DNA from: Rhizobium sp. Root482
GTDB lineage: Bacteria; Pseudomonadota; Alphaproteobacteria; Rhizobiales; Rhizobiaceae
Direction of reading: 5' to 3'
Length of the DNA stretch: 64,000 nucleotides
Assembly: GCF_001426565.1 (NCBI RefSeq)
Contig: NZ_LMFA01000026.1
Span: forward strand, 382,875-446,874
Below, one piece after another: positions 53,983 to 62,709 of this stretch. The notes under the pieces are model-generated. The model ran no database searches, was not told the origin of the DNA, and saw only the letters and a list, made by a program, of their open reading frames with translations. Each line of letters starts with the position of its first letter. The stretch's first letter is position 1. The position numbers were made by a program, and so were the translations under genes.

Positions 53983-54570
53983 TCAAGTGTGTGTGATCTT
54001 CGTGCCAAGCACATTCATGCACTCGCGCATGAAGGCACCCAGCCCCGTCCAGCCCTTTGCGGACACCATGTTGCCGTCGACATAGGCTTCGTTCGGCTTG
54101 ACGTCGATGTAGATGCCGCCAACCGCCGTCACTTCCGGTTCACAGGCGCCGAGGCCAGCAACTTTCCGGCCTTTCAGGACCCCCGGCACGGCCATGAGAA
54201 TTTGAACTCCGTGGCAGATGGTGAAGATCGGCTTGCCGGTTTCATGGAAATGACGAACCATGGCCTGAACACGCTTGTCCGTCCGGATATATTCCGGACC
54301 ACGGCCACCTGCCGCATAAACGGCGTCATACTCCTCCACCTTCACCTCGGAGAAGGTCTTGTTGATATCGGCATAGTGGCCGAGCTTTTCGGTATAGGTC
54401 TGATCGCCTTCGAAATCGTGTAGCGAAGTCTTGATGCGATCTCCCGCATTCTTGTCAGGGCAAACGACGTGGACCGTGTGGCCCACCGCCTCCATCCCCT
54501 GCTGGTACACGTAGATTTCGTACTCTTCGGTAAATTCGCCGGTGAGCATGAGGATCTTCTTGCCGCTCAT
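53983..54570 (-). CDS. DJ-1/PfpI family protein
   Basis: The 195-residue protein has the DJ-1/PfpI glutamine-amidotransferase-like fold: KILMLTGEFTEEYEIYV with the conserved acidic residue, YDAVYAAGGRGPEYI, and the nucleophile cysteine in TICHGVQIL. Members act as proteases, glyoxalases/deglycases or chaperones. It lies 66 bases behind the sugar-binding protein on the same strand but behind a very strong hairpin, so its expression may be reduced or separate. The biochemical role here is unknown. Confidence 0.85.
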   Translation of the reverse strand: MSGKKILMLTGEFTEEYEIYVYQQGMEAVGHTVHVVCPDKNAGDRIKTSLHDFEGDQTYTEKLGHYADINKTFSEVKVEEYDAVYAAGGRGPEYIRTDKRVQAMVRHFHETGKPIFTICHGVQILMAVPGVLKGRKVAGLGACEPEVTAVGGIYIDVKPNEAYVDGNMVSAKGWTGLGAFMRECMNVLGTKITHT

Positions 54571-54596
54571 ATCATGTCTCCTGTTGTCTCAGTCGC

Positions 54597-54630
54597 CGGA
54601 TGACGCCCGGCCGAGGCCGGGCGTCATCCG
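54597..54630 (-). terminator. Very strong hairpin after the sugar-binding protein gene
   Basis: CGGATGACGCCCGGCC and GGCCGGGCGTCATCCG form a perfect 16-base-pair stem with only two bases between, 6 bases after the binding-protein stop. No T-run follows. It could end most transcripts of the ABC operon or protect the 3' end of the binding-protein message. Confidence 0.75.
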
Positions 54631-54636
54631 AAAGGG

Positions 54637-55605
54637 TCAAAACGGGGAATCCGGGAAGTAGAACTGATCTGCATTCTCCGGTGTAATCAGTGGTGCATCC
54701 AGAAGGAAAGAGCCGCGCATGGGTGCCTGCCCGGTGAACTGACCGGCGGTCATGTAGATCGCTGACTTGATCATCGAAGGCGGATAGGGCGTGGAGATGG
54801 GCGTCCGCTGGTCGCCCGCCTTCACCATCTCGATAACCTGCTTCATGCCATTGCCGCCGAGCGCATATTTGATGTCCTTGCGGCCGGCGCGATCGACGGC
54901 TTCGATCACCCCGAGCAGCATGTCGTCGTCGTTCGCCCAGACCGCATCGATCTTCGGATATTTGGCAAGATAATCCTGCATCAGTTTGAATGCTTCGTCC
55001 TGGTTCCAGTTGGCATACTGGATATCAAGGATCTTGATCTTGGACTGTGCGATCACGTCCGAGAAACCCTTGATGCGCTCATCATCGATGACCGTGGGGA
55101 TGCCACGGAGCACGACGATCTCGCCTTCACCGCCAAGCTTGTCCACCAGCCAGTGCGCCGTGTTTGCACCAACGGCGATGTTGTCACCGGCAACGTAGAG
55201 ATCCTGGACGGATTTGTCCGTCAGTCCTCGGTCAACCACGGCAATGAAGGTGCCCTTTGACTTCACCTGCTCGACCGGCCCTGTCAGCTCCTCCGAGGTG
55301 AAGGGAAGGATGACGAGTGCATCGAGAGCCTGCGTGGCGGAGAGGTCTTCGAGAGCCGAGACCTGCGCGGTGGCAGACGGAGCCGTTGAGACAATTACGT
55401 CGATGTTCGGAAACGCTGCCTCGATTTCCTTCTCGGCCTGTTCCGCATGGTAAACGACGCCGCCTGTCCAGCCATGAGTTGCCGCAGGGATGGAAACCGC
55501 AATGGTAACGTCTCGTTCCTGGGCTTGGACAAGACCAAGCGGCATCGCGAGAGCGATGGCTGCAGTGGATAGTAACAACTTTGCCTTCAGGGTAATGGAC
55601 TTCAT
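54637..55605 (-). CDS. Sugar-type ABC transporter substrate-binding protein (RbsB-like)
   Basis: The 322-residue periplasmic protein has a signal peptide (LLLSTAAIALAMPLGLVQAQ) and a periplasmic-binding-protein type 1 fold: VTIAVSIPAATHGWTGGV, the DALVILPFTSEE hinge region, VAGDNIAVG and AVWANDDDMLLG. Relatives bind ribose, galactose, other sugars, polyols or autoinducer 2. It is third in the operon gntR-ATPase-permease-binding protein. The ligand is unknown; the divergent dehydrogenase operon may degrade it. Confidence 0.88.
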   Translation of the reverse strand: MKSITLKAKLLLSTAAIALAMPLGLVQAQERDVTIAVSIPAATHGWTGGVVYHAEQAEKEIEAAFPNIDVIVSTAPSATAQVSALEDLSATQALDALVILPFTSEELTGPVEQVKSKGTFIAVVDRGLTDKSVQDLYVAGDNIAVGANTAHWLVDKLGGEGEIVVLRGIPTVIDDERIKGFSDVIAQSKIKILDIQYANWNQDEAFKLMQDYLAKYPKIDAVWANDDDMLLGVIEAVDRAGRKDIKYALGGNGMKQVIEMVKAGDQRTPISTPYPPSMIKSAIYMTAGQFTGQAPMRGSFLLDAPLITPENADQFYFPDSPF

Positions 55606-55635
55606 CTTCTCCTCCTTTTGAAGTCAGTGCAGTGA

Positions 55636-56631
55636 TCAGCGATTGGTGGTTAAGCGATGCGCAAGCATGGCGATGATGATGATTGCGCCTTGAACAGCCG
55701 CGACGAGGTATTCCGAGACCATGTCCGAAAGGACCATGACATTGGCAATGACCTCGAGAATGAGAGCGCCGGCGATGGTTCCTCCGATCCGTCCCCTGCC
55801 TCCTCGCAGGAGCGTGCCGCCGATCACGACCGCAGTGATGACCTGCAATTCCCAGAGCTGTCCCGTCGTAGGCGTTGCGGCGCCGAGCCGCGGGACGTAG
55901 CAGATGGCAGCCACCGCCACGCAGATGCCCTGGATCACGTAGGCCCAGGTGCGGACCCCGCCGACATTGACGCCGGAAAACCGCGCCACTTCGACATTCG
56001 ATCCGGCCGAGGTCAGGCGACGGCCAAACTTCGTGCGGTAGAGCAGGAAGGCACCCAGAAGCGCGACCACGAAGGTGATGAGGACTGGGTAAGGAATTCC
56101 GAAAAGATCTCCGAAATATACCGGACGATAATCGTCACGCAGGCCACGGTCGATCGGCAGCGAGCCGCCATTGGTCATGAAGGTGATGAAGGCCCGGAAG
56201 ATACCCATCGTGCCAAGCGTCACGATGAAGGGTTCTATGCGGCCAACGGTGACGATAAGACCGTTGAACAAGCCGCAAAGCGCGCCGACCACGACGGCCA
56301 GTCCTGCGCCCATAGGGATCGCCCAACTGCCGAACTGCGGCGCAAGGTAGTTCATCAGCATGATCATGATGCCGGTCACGAAGGCCATCATGGATCCGAC
56401 TGACAGGTCGAGCCCGCCAGAAGCGATCACAAAGGTGGCACCGACAGCAATGATCGCAACGAACGAACTGCGCGTGATGACATTCATCACATTGGCGGAG
56501 GATGTGAAATTGGAATTGATCAGCGCTCCGAAGAGCACGATTACCGCAAGCGCGATGAACGGCGCGAAATCCGCCCAGCGGATGCGGCTTCCCTCGTCAT
56601 CGACCGGCACCGTAATTGTCGCCGTGTTCAT
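55636..56631 (-). CDS. Sugar-type ABC transporter permease (RbsC-like)
   Basis: The 331-residue membrane protein is an RbsC-type permease: VGATFVIASGGLDLSVGSMMAF, GLFNGLIVTVGRIEPFIVTLGTMGI-type blocks (here split over residues 120-150), AGSNVEVARFSGVNV and GGTLLRGGRGRIGGTIAGA. It forms the channel of the importer. The ATG at 56631 overlaps the ATPase gene by 35 bases, more than the usual 4, so translation is probably coupled. Confidence 0.9.
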   Translation of the reverse strand: MNTATITVPVDDEGSRIRWADFAPFIALAVIVLFGALINSNFTSSANVMNVITRSSFVAIIAVGATFVIASGGLDLSVGSMMAFVTGIMIMLMNYLAPQFGSWAIPMGAGLAVVVGALCGLFNGLIVTVGRIEPFIVTLGTMGIFRAFITFMTNGGSLPIDRGLRDDYRPVYFGDLFGIPYPVLITFVVALLGAFLLYRTKFGRRLTSAGSNVEVARFSGVNVGGVRTWAYVIQGICVAVAAICYVPRLGAATPTTGQLWELQVITAVVIGGTLLRGGRGRIGGTIAGALILEVIANVMVLSDMVSEYLVAAVQGAIIIIAMLAHRLTTNR

Positions 56632-58186
56632 GTGTATCCTCCCCACTATTCCCCCGCCCGCCGGTTGTTGCGGCATAGACGACGTTCTCCTCGTTGATCT
56701 CGTCGCCTGTAAGCTCAGCGACGATCCTCCCGGCCCGCATGACAAGAACCCGGTCCGCAAGGCCGACGAGTTCCTGCATTTCCGACGAAATGACGATGCA
56801 GGCTTTGCCGGCCCGAACCATTGCGTCGATAAATTCGTAGATCTGGCTCTTGTTGCCGATATCGATGCCGCGAGTCGGCTCGTCGATGATGACCACTGAC
56901 GGGTCCGACATCATCACCTTTGCCAGAAGCAGCTTCTGCTGATTGCCGCCGGACAGTTGGCCCGCATCGAGCCTCAACGACCGCACGCGGATATCGTAGT
57001 CGGACACGGTTCTCTGGAGGATCGAAAACTCGCCGCGCTTGTCCAAAAAGGCGCCCGGGTTGACGCTGTCCAGTGCCTGCAGGGTCAGATTGGGCGCAAG
57101 CTTTTCGTCCAGCAACAGCCCCTTGCCCTTGCGGTCTTCGGTCAGGTAGACGAGGCCCAGATTCATCAGCGTGCGGACGGTTCTGGTGCCGACCTCCTTG
57201 CCGTTGAGAGTGACCCGTGCCGCGTGTGACGGGCGCAGGCCCATCAGACCTTCCACCAGTTCCGTGCGTCCCGCACCGATCATGCCGCCGATCCCCAGGA
57301 CCTCACCCGGCTTGACGTTGAACGATACCTTGTCCGGCCCGTGATCAACCGACAGATCGGCAACAGACAGAACAGGTTCGGCCACGGCCGGAGGACGCTT
57401 GTGCGGGTAGAGCATCTCGAGCTCCCGCCCGACCATTAATTCAGCCATCTCACGCTGGCCGAGACTGGCAGCGGGCCACGTCCCAATCATTTTCCCGTCA
57501 CGCAAGACGGTGATCCGGTCAGCAAGTGCCTGCACCTCATCAAGGCGATGAGAGATATAGAGGACCGCGACACCGTGGTCGCGCAGGCTGCGGACAATAT
57601 CCAGCAAAGCTGCGACCTCGTCGTTTGCCAGCACGGCCGTCGGCTCGTCGAGGATCACGACCTTGCGGTCATCCAGAAGCGCCCGGGCAATTTGTACCAA
57701 TTGCCGCTGCGCAAGCGGGAGTTCCCCGACCCTGTTCCGAGGCCGGGCGGTGGAGCCAACGCGAGCGAGGAGCTCCGCGGTCCGCCGGTTCATGGCTTTG
57801 TCATCCACCATCGGCCCCGGCCCGAGCTCCCTACCCAGGAACAGGTTTTCGGCCACGGTCAAATCAGCCGCCAGCAGTATTTCCTGATGCACGAGGACAA
57901 TGCCCGCAGCCTCGGCCTCGACGGCATTGCGAAACTGGATCCGATGTCCATTCATGCTGATCTGCCCAGCCGTCGGCGCGACATGCCCCGAGAGGAGCTT
58001 CATCAGTGTGGATTTGCCAGCACCGTTTTCACCGATGATGGCGTGTACCTCACCCGCGCGAACATCCAGCGTGACATCCGTCAGCACCGTGATCGGTCCG
58101 TAGGTCTTTCCCAGTTCCGTAGTTTGCAGCGCTATCGCCGGAGGAACGACTGCTTCGGCGGCAAGATTGGAAGAAATCGCGTTCAT
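56597..58186 (-). CDS. Sugar-type ABC transporter ATPase (RbsA-like, two ATPase domains)
   Basis: The 529-residue protein carries two ABC domains as usual for sugar importers of this class. The first has Walker A GENGAGKST, LPLAQRQLVQIARAL and VILDEPTAVL; the second has a degenerate Walker A (GMIGAGRTE), signature LSGGNQQKLLLAKV and VIIDEPTRGIDIG. The first start overlaps the GntR stop by 4 bases. The substrate is set by the binding protein. Confidence 0.92.
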   Translation of the reverse strand: MNAISSNLAAEAVVPPAIALQTTELGKTYGPITVLTDVTLDVRAGEVHAIIGENGAGKSTLMKLLSGHVAPTAGQISMNGHRIQFRNAVEAEAAGIVLVHQEILLAADLTVAENLFLGRELGPGPMVDDKAMNRRTAELLARVGSTARPRNRVGELPLAQRQLVQIARALLDDRKVVILDEPTAVLANDEVAALLDIVRSLRDHGVAVLYISHRLDEVQALADRITVLRDGKMIGTWPAASLGQREMAELMVGRELEMLYPHKRPPAVAEPVLSVADLSVDHGPDKVSFNVKPGEVLGIGGMIGAGRTELVEGLMGLRPSHAARVTLNGKEVGTRTVRTLMNLGLVYLTEDRKGKGLLLDEKLAPNLTLQALDSVNPGAFLDKRGEFSILQRTVSDYDIRVRSLRLDAGQLSGGNQQKLLLAKVMMSDPSVVIIDEPTRGIDIGNKSQIYEFIDAMVRAGKACIVISSEMQELVGLADRVLVMRAGRIVAELTGDEINEENVVYAATTGGRGNSGEDTHEHGDNYGAGR

Positions 58187-58914
58187 TCGAAAGCCGAGAG
58201 CAGCCGGTCGCGCGACCGTTCAATATGGACATACATAGCGTCATAGGCGCCTTGCGGATCGCCCGCCCGGAAGGCAGCCAGCAGCTTCTCGTGCTCTTCC
58301 AGGGCCTCCTGCGTGACCCGTGTATGAAACATCAGCCGGAAAATGTGCAGGTGGACGTGCTGATTGAAGAGCGTACTGCGGATGACCTCATTGCCGGCAA
58401 TCTTCAGCAGCGCATCGTGAAAAAGGGCATCGGCGCGGGCGAAGCGCGAATAGCGCGTGTTACGGTCGACCGGGGTCTCGCCATGCCCCATATCAGCGGC
58501 CGATCGCTCCAGTTCCTGCAGCGCCTCCGGCGTCATGTTTCGAGCAGCCAGCCTCGCCCCCTCCGGCTCCAGAAGCAGGCGAAAAATGTACAAATCCTCG
58601 AATTGCTTGCGCGTCCACTGGGGAGCGGCGCTGTAACCGATTAAATGCTCCTTGCGCACCAGCCCTTCCCGCTCAAGGCGACTCAGGGCCTCTCGAACGG
58701 GAGTCTGAGACACGTTGAGTTCCCGTGCCAGGACATCCATCGGCATGCGCGCGCCGGGGGCGATTTCGAGCGACATCAGGCGGTGGTAGATTTCGTCATA
58801 GACGCCATCAACAACGCTGTTGGGTCTGATGCTGGCAGATCTGCTGTCACGTTGCGATGCGAATGCCACTCTCTTCTCCGGAAACTCGTCTTGACAGGAT
58901 GCAGTTTGTTGCAA
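58183..58914 (-). CDS. GntR-family regulator with FCD domain
   Basis: The 243-residue protein has the winged helix (APGARMPMDVLARELNVSQ, TPVREALSRLEREGLV) after a 35-residue tail and an FCD effector domain with FRLLLEPEGARLAARN and the ligand-sphere residues in DALFHDALLKIAGN and EEHEKLLAAF. It is cotranscribed with the ABC importer (4-base overlap) and divergent from the dehydrogenase operon across only 59 bases packed with inverted repeats. It most likely controls both directions in response to the transported compound or a product. Confidence 0.9.
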   Translation of the reverse strand: MQQTASCQDEFPEKRVAFASQRDSRSASIRPNSVVDGVYDEIYHRLMSLEIAPGARMPMDVLARELNVSQTPVREALSRLEREGLVRKEHLIGYSAAPQWTRKQFEDLYIFRLLLEPEGARLAARNMTPEALQELERSAADMGHGETPVDRNTRYSRFARADALFHDALLKIAGNEVIRSTLFNQHVHLHIFRLMFHTRVTQEALEEHEKLLAAFRAGDPQGAYDAMYVHIERSRDRLLSAFE

Positions 58915-58919
58915 ATAAG

Positions 58920-58966
58920 ATATCCTATGTCAAATACAATATCGTATATGATCTGATATAGGATTT
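58920..58966. promoter_or_regulatory. Nested operator candidate between gntR and the Ldh-type dehydrogenase gene
   Basis: A 14-base palindrome ATACAATATCGTAT (58934-58947, 12 of 14 symmetric) has the ATAC...GTAT ends usual for FCD-type GntR sites. Outside it, ATATCCTAT (58920-58928) and ATAGGATTT (58958-58966) form a second, wider inverted pair (8 of 9). Together they fill the 59-base spacer, so binding would block both promoters. Confidence 0.6.
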
Positions 58967-58973
58967 AACGACG

Positions 58974-59978
58974 ATGAAGCTCTCGGTGGAACGGCTTCGG
59001 AGAATGGCGGTCGGCCTGCTTGAAAAGCGGGGCGCATCGCCAAGGAATGCCTGGCTGCAGGCCGACCTACTCATTGAAGCGGAGCTGCGCGGTCTTTCGT
59101 CTCACGGCCTGCAACGCCTGCCGCTGCTTCTTGGCCGTATCGAGAAGGGGCTCGCCAATCCGACTGCAACCGGGACCGCATGCTGGACCCGTCAAGCGTT
59201 TCTCAGTGTCGACGGTGAGCGCGGCCTGGGGCCTGTAGTGATGATGGATGCGATGAGGACAATGCAGGAGATTACCGCCTCATCGGGCTTGGCCATCGCG
59301 GCCATCCATAATTCCAATCATATCGGAATGCTCGCCTACTACGCCGAGGCCGCGGCGAAAGAAGGCCTGATCGGCGTCATCCTCTCTACCAGCGAAGCAC
59401 TCGTCCATCCCCATGGCGGGACGGAAGCAATGCTTGGAACGAACCCGATCGCAATCGGCATTCCTGCCGGCGATGACCCCTTTGTTCTCGATCTCGCCAC
59501 CAGCATTGTCTCGATGGGCAAGATCAACAATCACGCCCTGCGAAATGTCCCCATCCCGCCCGGCTGGGCGGTCGATGCCGGCGGCCGCCCGACGACGGAT
59601 GCTCGCGCAGCCGGAAACGGAGCGATCGCGCCCTTTGGCGATGCGAAAGGCTACGGCCTGGGACTCGCAGTCGAGCTTCTCGTCGCCATGCTGGCGGGTT
59701 CAAATTTTGCTCCCGAGGTGCGCGGCACGCTCGACGACACCCAGCCTGCGACCAAAGGCGACATCGTGATTCTCATCGACCCGGATGCCGGGACCGGTGA
59801 TGCGTCTGGTTTGGTTGCCTACCTTGATCGCCTCCGCAACTCGCGCGCGGCTAATCCCGGCCGGCCGGTTGCGGTTCCCGGCGACGGATCGCGTGCGCGC
59901 AGGGCCGGGATTCTGGCTGAGGGCATCGAGCTGCCGCAGCCACTTCTGGACACCCTATTGGCGCTCGAGGCCGCCTGA
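58974..59978 (+). CDS. Ldh-family (type 2 malate/L-lactate) NAD(P) dehydrogenase
   Basis: The 334-residue protein belongs to the malate/L-lactate/ureidoglycolate dehydrogenase group with its unusual fold: ELRGLSSHGLQRLPLLLGRI, AAIHNSNHIGMLAYYAEAAA, LGTNPIAIGIPAG and PFGDAKGYGLGLAVELL. Members oxidise or reduce 2-hydroxyacids or 2-oxoacids in the cytoplasm. It opens the four-gene catabolic operon and is divergent from the GntR/ABC operon, so its substrate probably enters by that importer. Confidence 0.88.
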   Translation: MKLSVERLRRMAVGLLEKRGASPRNAWLQADLLIEAELRGLSSHGLQRLPLLLGRIEKGLANPTATGTACWTRQAFLSVDGERGLGPVVMMDAMRTMQEITASSGLAIAAIHNSNHIGMLAYYAEAAAKEGLIGVILSTSEALVHPHGGTEAMLGTNPIAIGIPAGDDPFVLDLATSIVSMGKINNHALRNVPIPPGWAVDAGGRPTTDARAAGNGAIAPFGDAKGYGLGLAVELLVAMLAGSNFAPEVRGTLDDTQPATKGDIVILIDPDAGTGDASGLVAYLDRLRNSRAANPGRPVAVPGDGSRARRAGILAEGIELPQPLLDTLLALEAA

Positions 59979-60001
59979 CACATCATTGGAGGAAATTCGA
60001 C

Positions 60002-61204
60002 ATGAACTTATTCGGCACGATCAGGGCGCCGCGCGAGCTGATCTTCGGCTCCGGCCAGCGGCACGCCCTCGGCCGCATCGCCAGCACGCTCGGCAAACGC
60101 GCACTCCTGATCACGGACATGCGGCTGGCGGCAGACGCCGACTTCCTTGCAATGGTCGAAGCCCTGAAAGAGGCAGGACTGGCGGTGCGGGTGGACAGCT
60201 CCACCCTGCCAGACGTTCCCGTGGAATCCGCAGTTACGAGCGCGGCTGACGCACGGGATTTCACGCCCGATCTCGTGATCGGGATCGGTGGCGGTTCATG
60301 CCTCGATATGGCCAAATGCGTCGCCATCCTGCTCACACATGGGGGCAAGCCACAGGACTACTACGGCGAGCACAATGTCCCAGGCCCGGTTATGCCGCTC
60401 ATCGCCATTCCCACGACGGCCGGCACCGGATCGGAAGTAACGCCGGTTGCAGTGCTGTCCGATGCCGAACGCAGCCTCAAGGTTGGCATCTCCAGCCCCT
60501 ACCTTGTTCCAACCGTCTCCATATGCGACCCCGATCTGACACTTACATGCCCAACGGGCTTGACTGCGATCGCCGGTGCCGATGCCCTGACCCATGCAAT
60601 TGAAGCCTTCACCGCCATCCGCCGCGATCCCGTGCCCGGGATTGCGCAGGATCGTGTGTTCGTGGGCAAGAATGCACTGTCCGACCATTTCGCCTTGCGC
60701 GCCATCTCTCTCCTCTGGCAGGGCCTCGAAGGAGCCTGCAAGGACGGCACGGATCGGGCGGCAAGGGAAAAGGTCATGATGGGGGCAACCCTGGCCGGGC
60801 TTGCCTTTGGCGTCGCGGGCACTGCAGCCGCACACGCCATACAATATCCGGTGGGTGCATTGACCCATACCGCCCATGGCCTCGGCGTCGCCTGCCTCAT
60901 GCCCTATGTGATGAACTGGAACGCGCCCGTTATCCAAAGCGAGCTCCAGGACATTGCTCTCGCCGCGGGCTTGTCTCACGGCGATGAGGTCATCCCTGCG
61001 CTTACGGCATTATTTGAGACAATCGGCATCCCGCCGACCCTTCGCGAGCTGGGGCTTCCGGAGGATCGGATCGACTGGGTTGCAGAGCAAAGCTGCGGGA
61101 TCACGCGCCTTATCCAGAACAATCCCCGCCCACTTCCGCTCCCTGACATGCGCCATCTCGTTGCTGCCGCCTATGTGGGTGATCGCACCGCGTTGAACCG
61201 ATAA
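60002..61204 (+). CDS. Iron-containing (type III) alcohol dehydrogenase
   Basis: The 400-residue protein is a group III alcohol dehydrogenase. The NAD-binding GIGGGSCLDMAK is at residues 94-105, and the iron ligands are Asp 194 and His 198 (GADALTHAIEAF), His 278 and His 292 (HTAHGLGVA). Members include 4-hydroxybutyrate, 1,3-propanediol, lactaldehyde and maleylacetate reductases. Directly upstream of a succinate-semialdehyde-type dehydrogenase, an omega-hydroxyacid such as 4-hydroxybutyrate is an attractive substrate, but this is inference. A GGAGG site precedes the ATG. Confidence 0.9.
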   Translation: MNLFGTIRAPRELIFGSGQRHALGRIASTLGKRALLITDMRLAADADFLAMVEALKEAGLAVRVDSSTLPDVPVESAVTSAADARDFTPDLVIGIGGGSCLDMAKCVAILLTHGGKPQDYYGEHNVPGPVMPLIAIPTTAGTGSEVTPVAVLSDAERSLKVGISSPYLVPTVSICDPDLTLTCPTGLTAIAGADALTHAIEAFTAIRRDPVPGIAQDRVFVGKNALSDHFALRAISLLWQGLEGACKDGTDRAAREKVMMGATLAGLAFGVAGTAAAHAIQYPVGALTHTAHGLGVACLMPYVMNWNAPVIQSELQDIALAAGLSHGDEVIPALTALFETIGIPPTLRELGLPEDRIDWVAEQSCGITRLIQNNPRPLPLPDMRHLVAAAYVGDRTALNR

Positions 61205-61223
61205 ATCGAAGGATTACCTTGCC

Positions 61224-62687
61224 ATGACTTTCCAAGGACAAATCTCCGGCTATGCAGACCCCGCCCTGCACGCACAAGGGCTTTATATCGGCGGCAGATG
61301 GGAAGCTGGTACCGGCATTCCGGTCTACAATCCAGCGACGGGCGATATTCTGGCCGAAGTGCCGGACGCCGCCGTCGACGATGCGCTCCGCGCGGTGGAT
61401 GCTGCCGCGGCCGCCGCGGCGAAATGGCGGGCAACCCCGCCTCGCCAGCGCTCCGAAATCCTGCGCCGCTGGTATCAGTTGATGGCTGAGCATGCCGAGG
61501 AACTGGCCATGCTCATTGCACTCGAGAACGGCAAGGCACTGCCGGATGCGCGCGGCGAGGTCGCCTATGCCGCCGAGTTCTTTCGCTGGTATGCCGAGGA
61601 GGCTACCCGTATTCCCGGCGAATTCCGACATACGCCCTCCGGCTCTCACCAGATTCTCGTTGATCACGAGCCGATCGGCATTTCGGTTCTGATCACCCCT
61701 TGGAACTTTCCAGCCGCGATGGCGACGCGCAAGATCGGTCCGGCACTTGCCGCCGGGTGCACCGTCATCCTGAAGCCCGCTTCTGAAACCCCGCTCACAG
61801 CCTATGCCATGGCGCGCCTCGGTGAAGAAGCAGGTGTTCCGGCTGGTGTCGTCAACGTGTTGACGACACGCAACCCGGCGGCGGTTACCAACGCCATGCT
61901 GGCCGATCCGCGCGTGCGCAAACTCTCCTTTACCGGCTCGACCGGCGTTGGCCGGGGTCTCCTAGCGGAAGCGGCGAAGACAGTCGTGAGCTGCTCGATG
62001 GAGCTGGGCGGCAACGCACCCTTCCTCGTCTTCGATGATGCGGATCTCAATGCTGCCCTTGACGGGGCTATGGTCGCCAAGATGCGCAATGCCGGCGAGG
62101 CCTGCACCGCGGCCAACCGCTTTTATGTCCAGGCAGGAATCCATGATGCCTTCGTAAAGGGGCTGACCGAGCGGATGGCAAACCTGAAGATGGGCCCGGG
62201 TTACGACGCGGCGACGCAATGCGGTCCGATGATCACCCAGAAGGCTGTGCGCAAGATCGATCAATTGGTCACCGACGCCATCAAGCTTGGCGCCCGCGCA
62301 ACAACAGGTGGCGCACCGTTGGAAGGCACAGGATATTTCTACCCGCCGACGGTGCTTGAAAACGTGCCTGTTGACGCAGCGATAGCGGCCGAAGAGATTT
62401 TCGGCCCGGTCGCGCCGGTCTACCGGTTCGAAACCGAAGCGGAGGCCATTCAACTTGCAAACGATACGGAATACGGCTTGGCCGCTTATATCTACACAGC
62501 GGATCTGAAGCGCGCGATGCGGGTCGGCAAAGGTATCGAGACCGGCATGTTGGGCATCAATCGCGGCCTGATGTCCGATCCGGCTGCGCCCTTCGGCGGC
62601 GTAAAGCAGAGCGGGCTCGGCCGCGAAGGAGGCGTGACCGGCATCCTGGAATTCATGGAGGCGAAATATTACGCCGTGGAATTTTGA
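61224..62687 (+). CDS. Aldehyde dehydrogenase, succinate-semialdehyde dehydrogenase type
   Basis: The 487-residue protein has the ALDH fold with GabD-like features: NPATGDILAEVPD near the start, Asn 161 in TPWNFP, Glu 260 in MELGGNAP and the nucleophile Cys 294 in GEACTAANRFYVQ. The C-terminal GGVKQSGLGREGG is typical. It would oxidise a semialdehyde made by the preceding alcohol dehydrogenase to the acid. Succinate semialdehyde is the family's main substrate; glutarate or other semialdehydes are possible. Confidence 0.88.
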   Translation: MTFQGQISGYADPALHAQGLYIGGRWEAGTGIPVYNPATGDILAEVPDAAVDDALRAVDAAAAAAAKWRATPPRQRSEILRRWYQLMAEHAEELAMLIALENGKALPDARGEVAYAAEFFRWYAEEATRIPGEFRHTPSGSHQILVDHEPIGISVLITPWNFPAAMATRKIGPALAAGCTVILKPASETPLTAYAMARLGEEAGVPAGVVNVLTTRNPAAVTNAMLADPRVRKLSFTGSTGVGRGLLAEAAKTVVSCSMELGGNAPFLVFDDADLNAALDGAMVAKMRNAGEACTAANRFYVQAGIHDAFVKGLTERMANLKMGPGYDAATQCGPMITQKAVRKIDQLVTDAIKLGARATTGGAPLEGTGYFYPPTVLENVPVDAAIAAEEIFGPVAPVYRFETEAEAIQLANDTEYGLAAYIYTADLKRAMRVGKGIETGMLGINRGLMSDPAAPFGGVKQSGLGREGGVTGILEFMEAKYYAVEF

Positions 62688-62709
62688 CGGGCCAAGGAAG
62701 GAGACGCAG

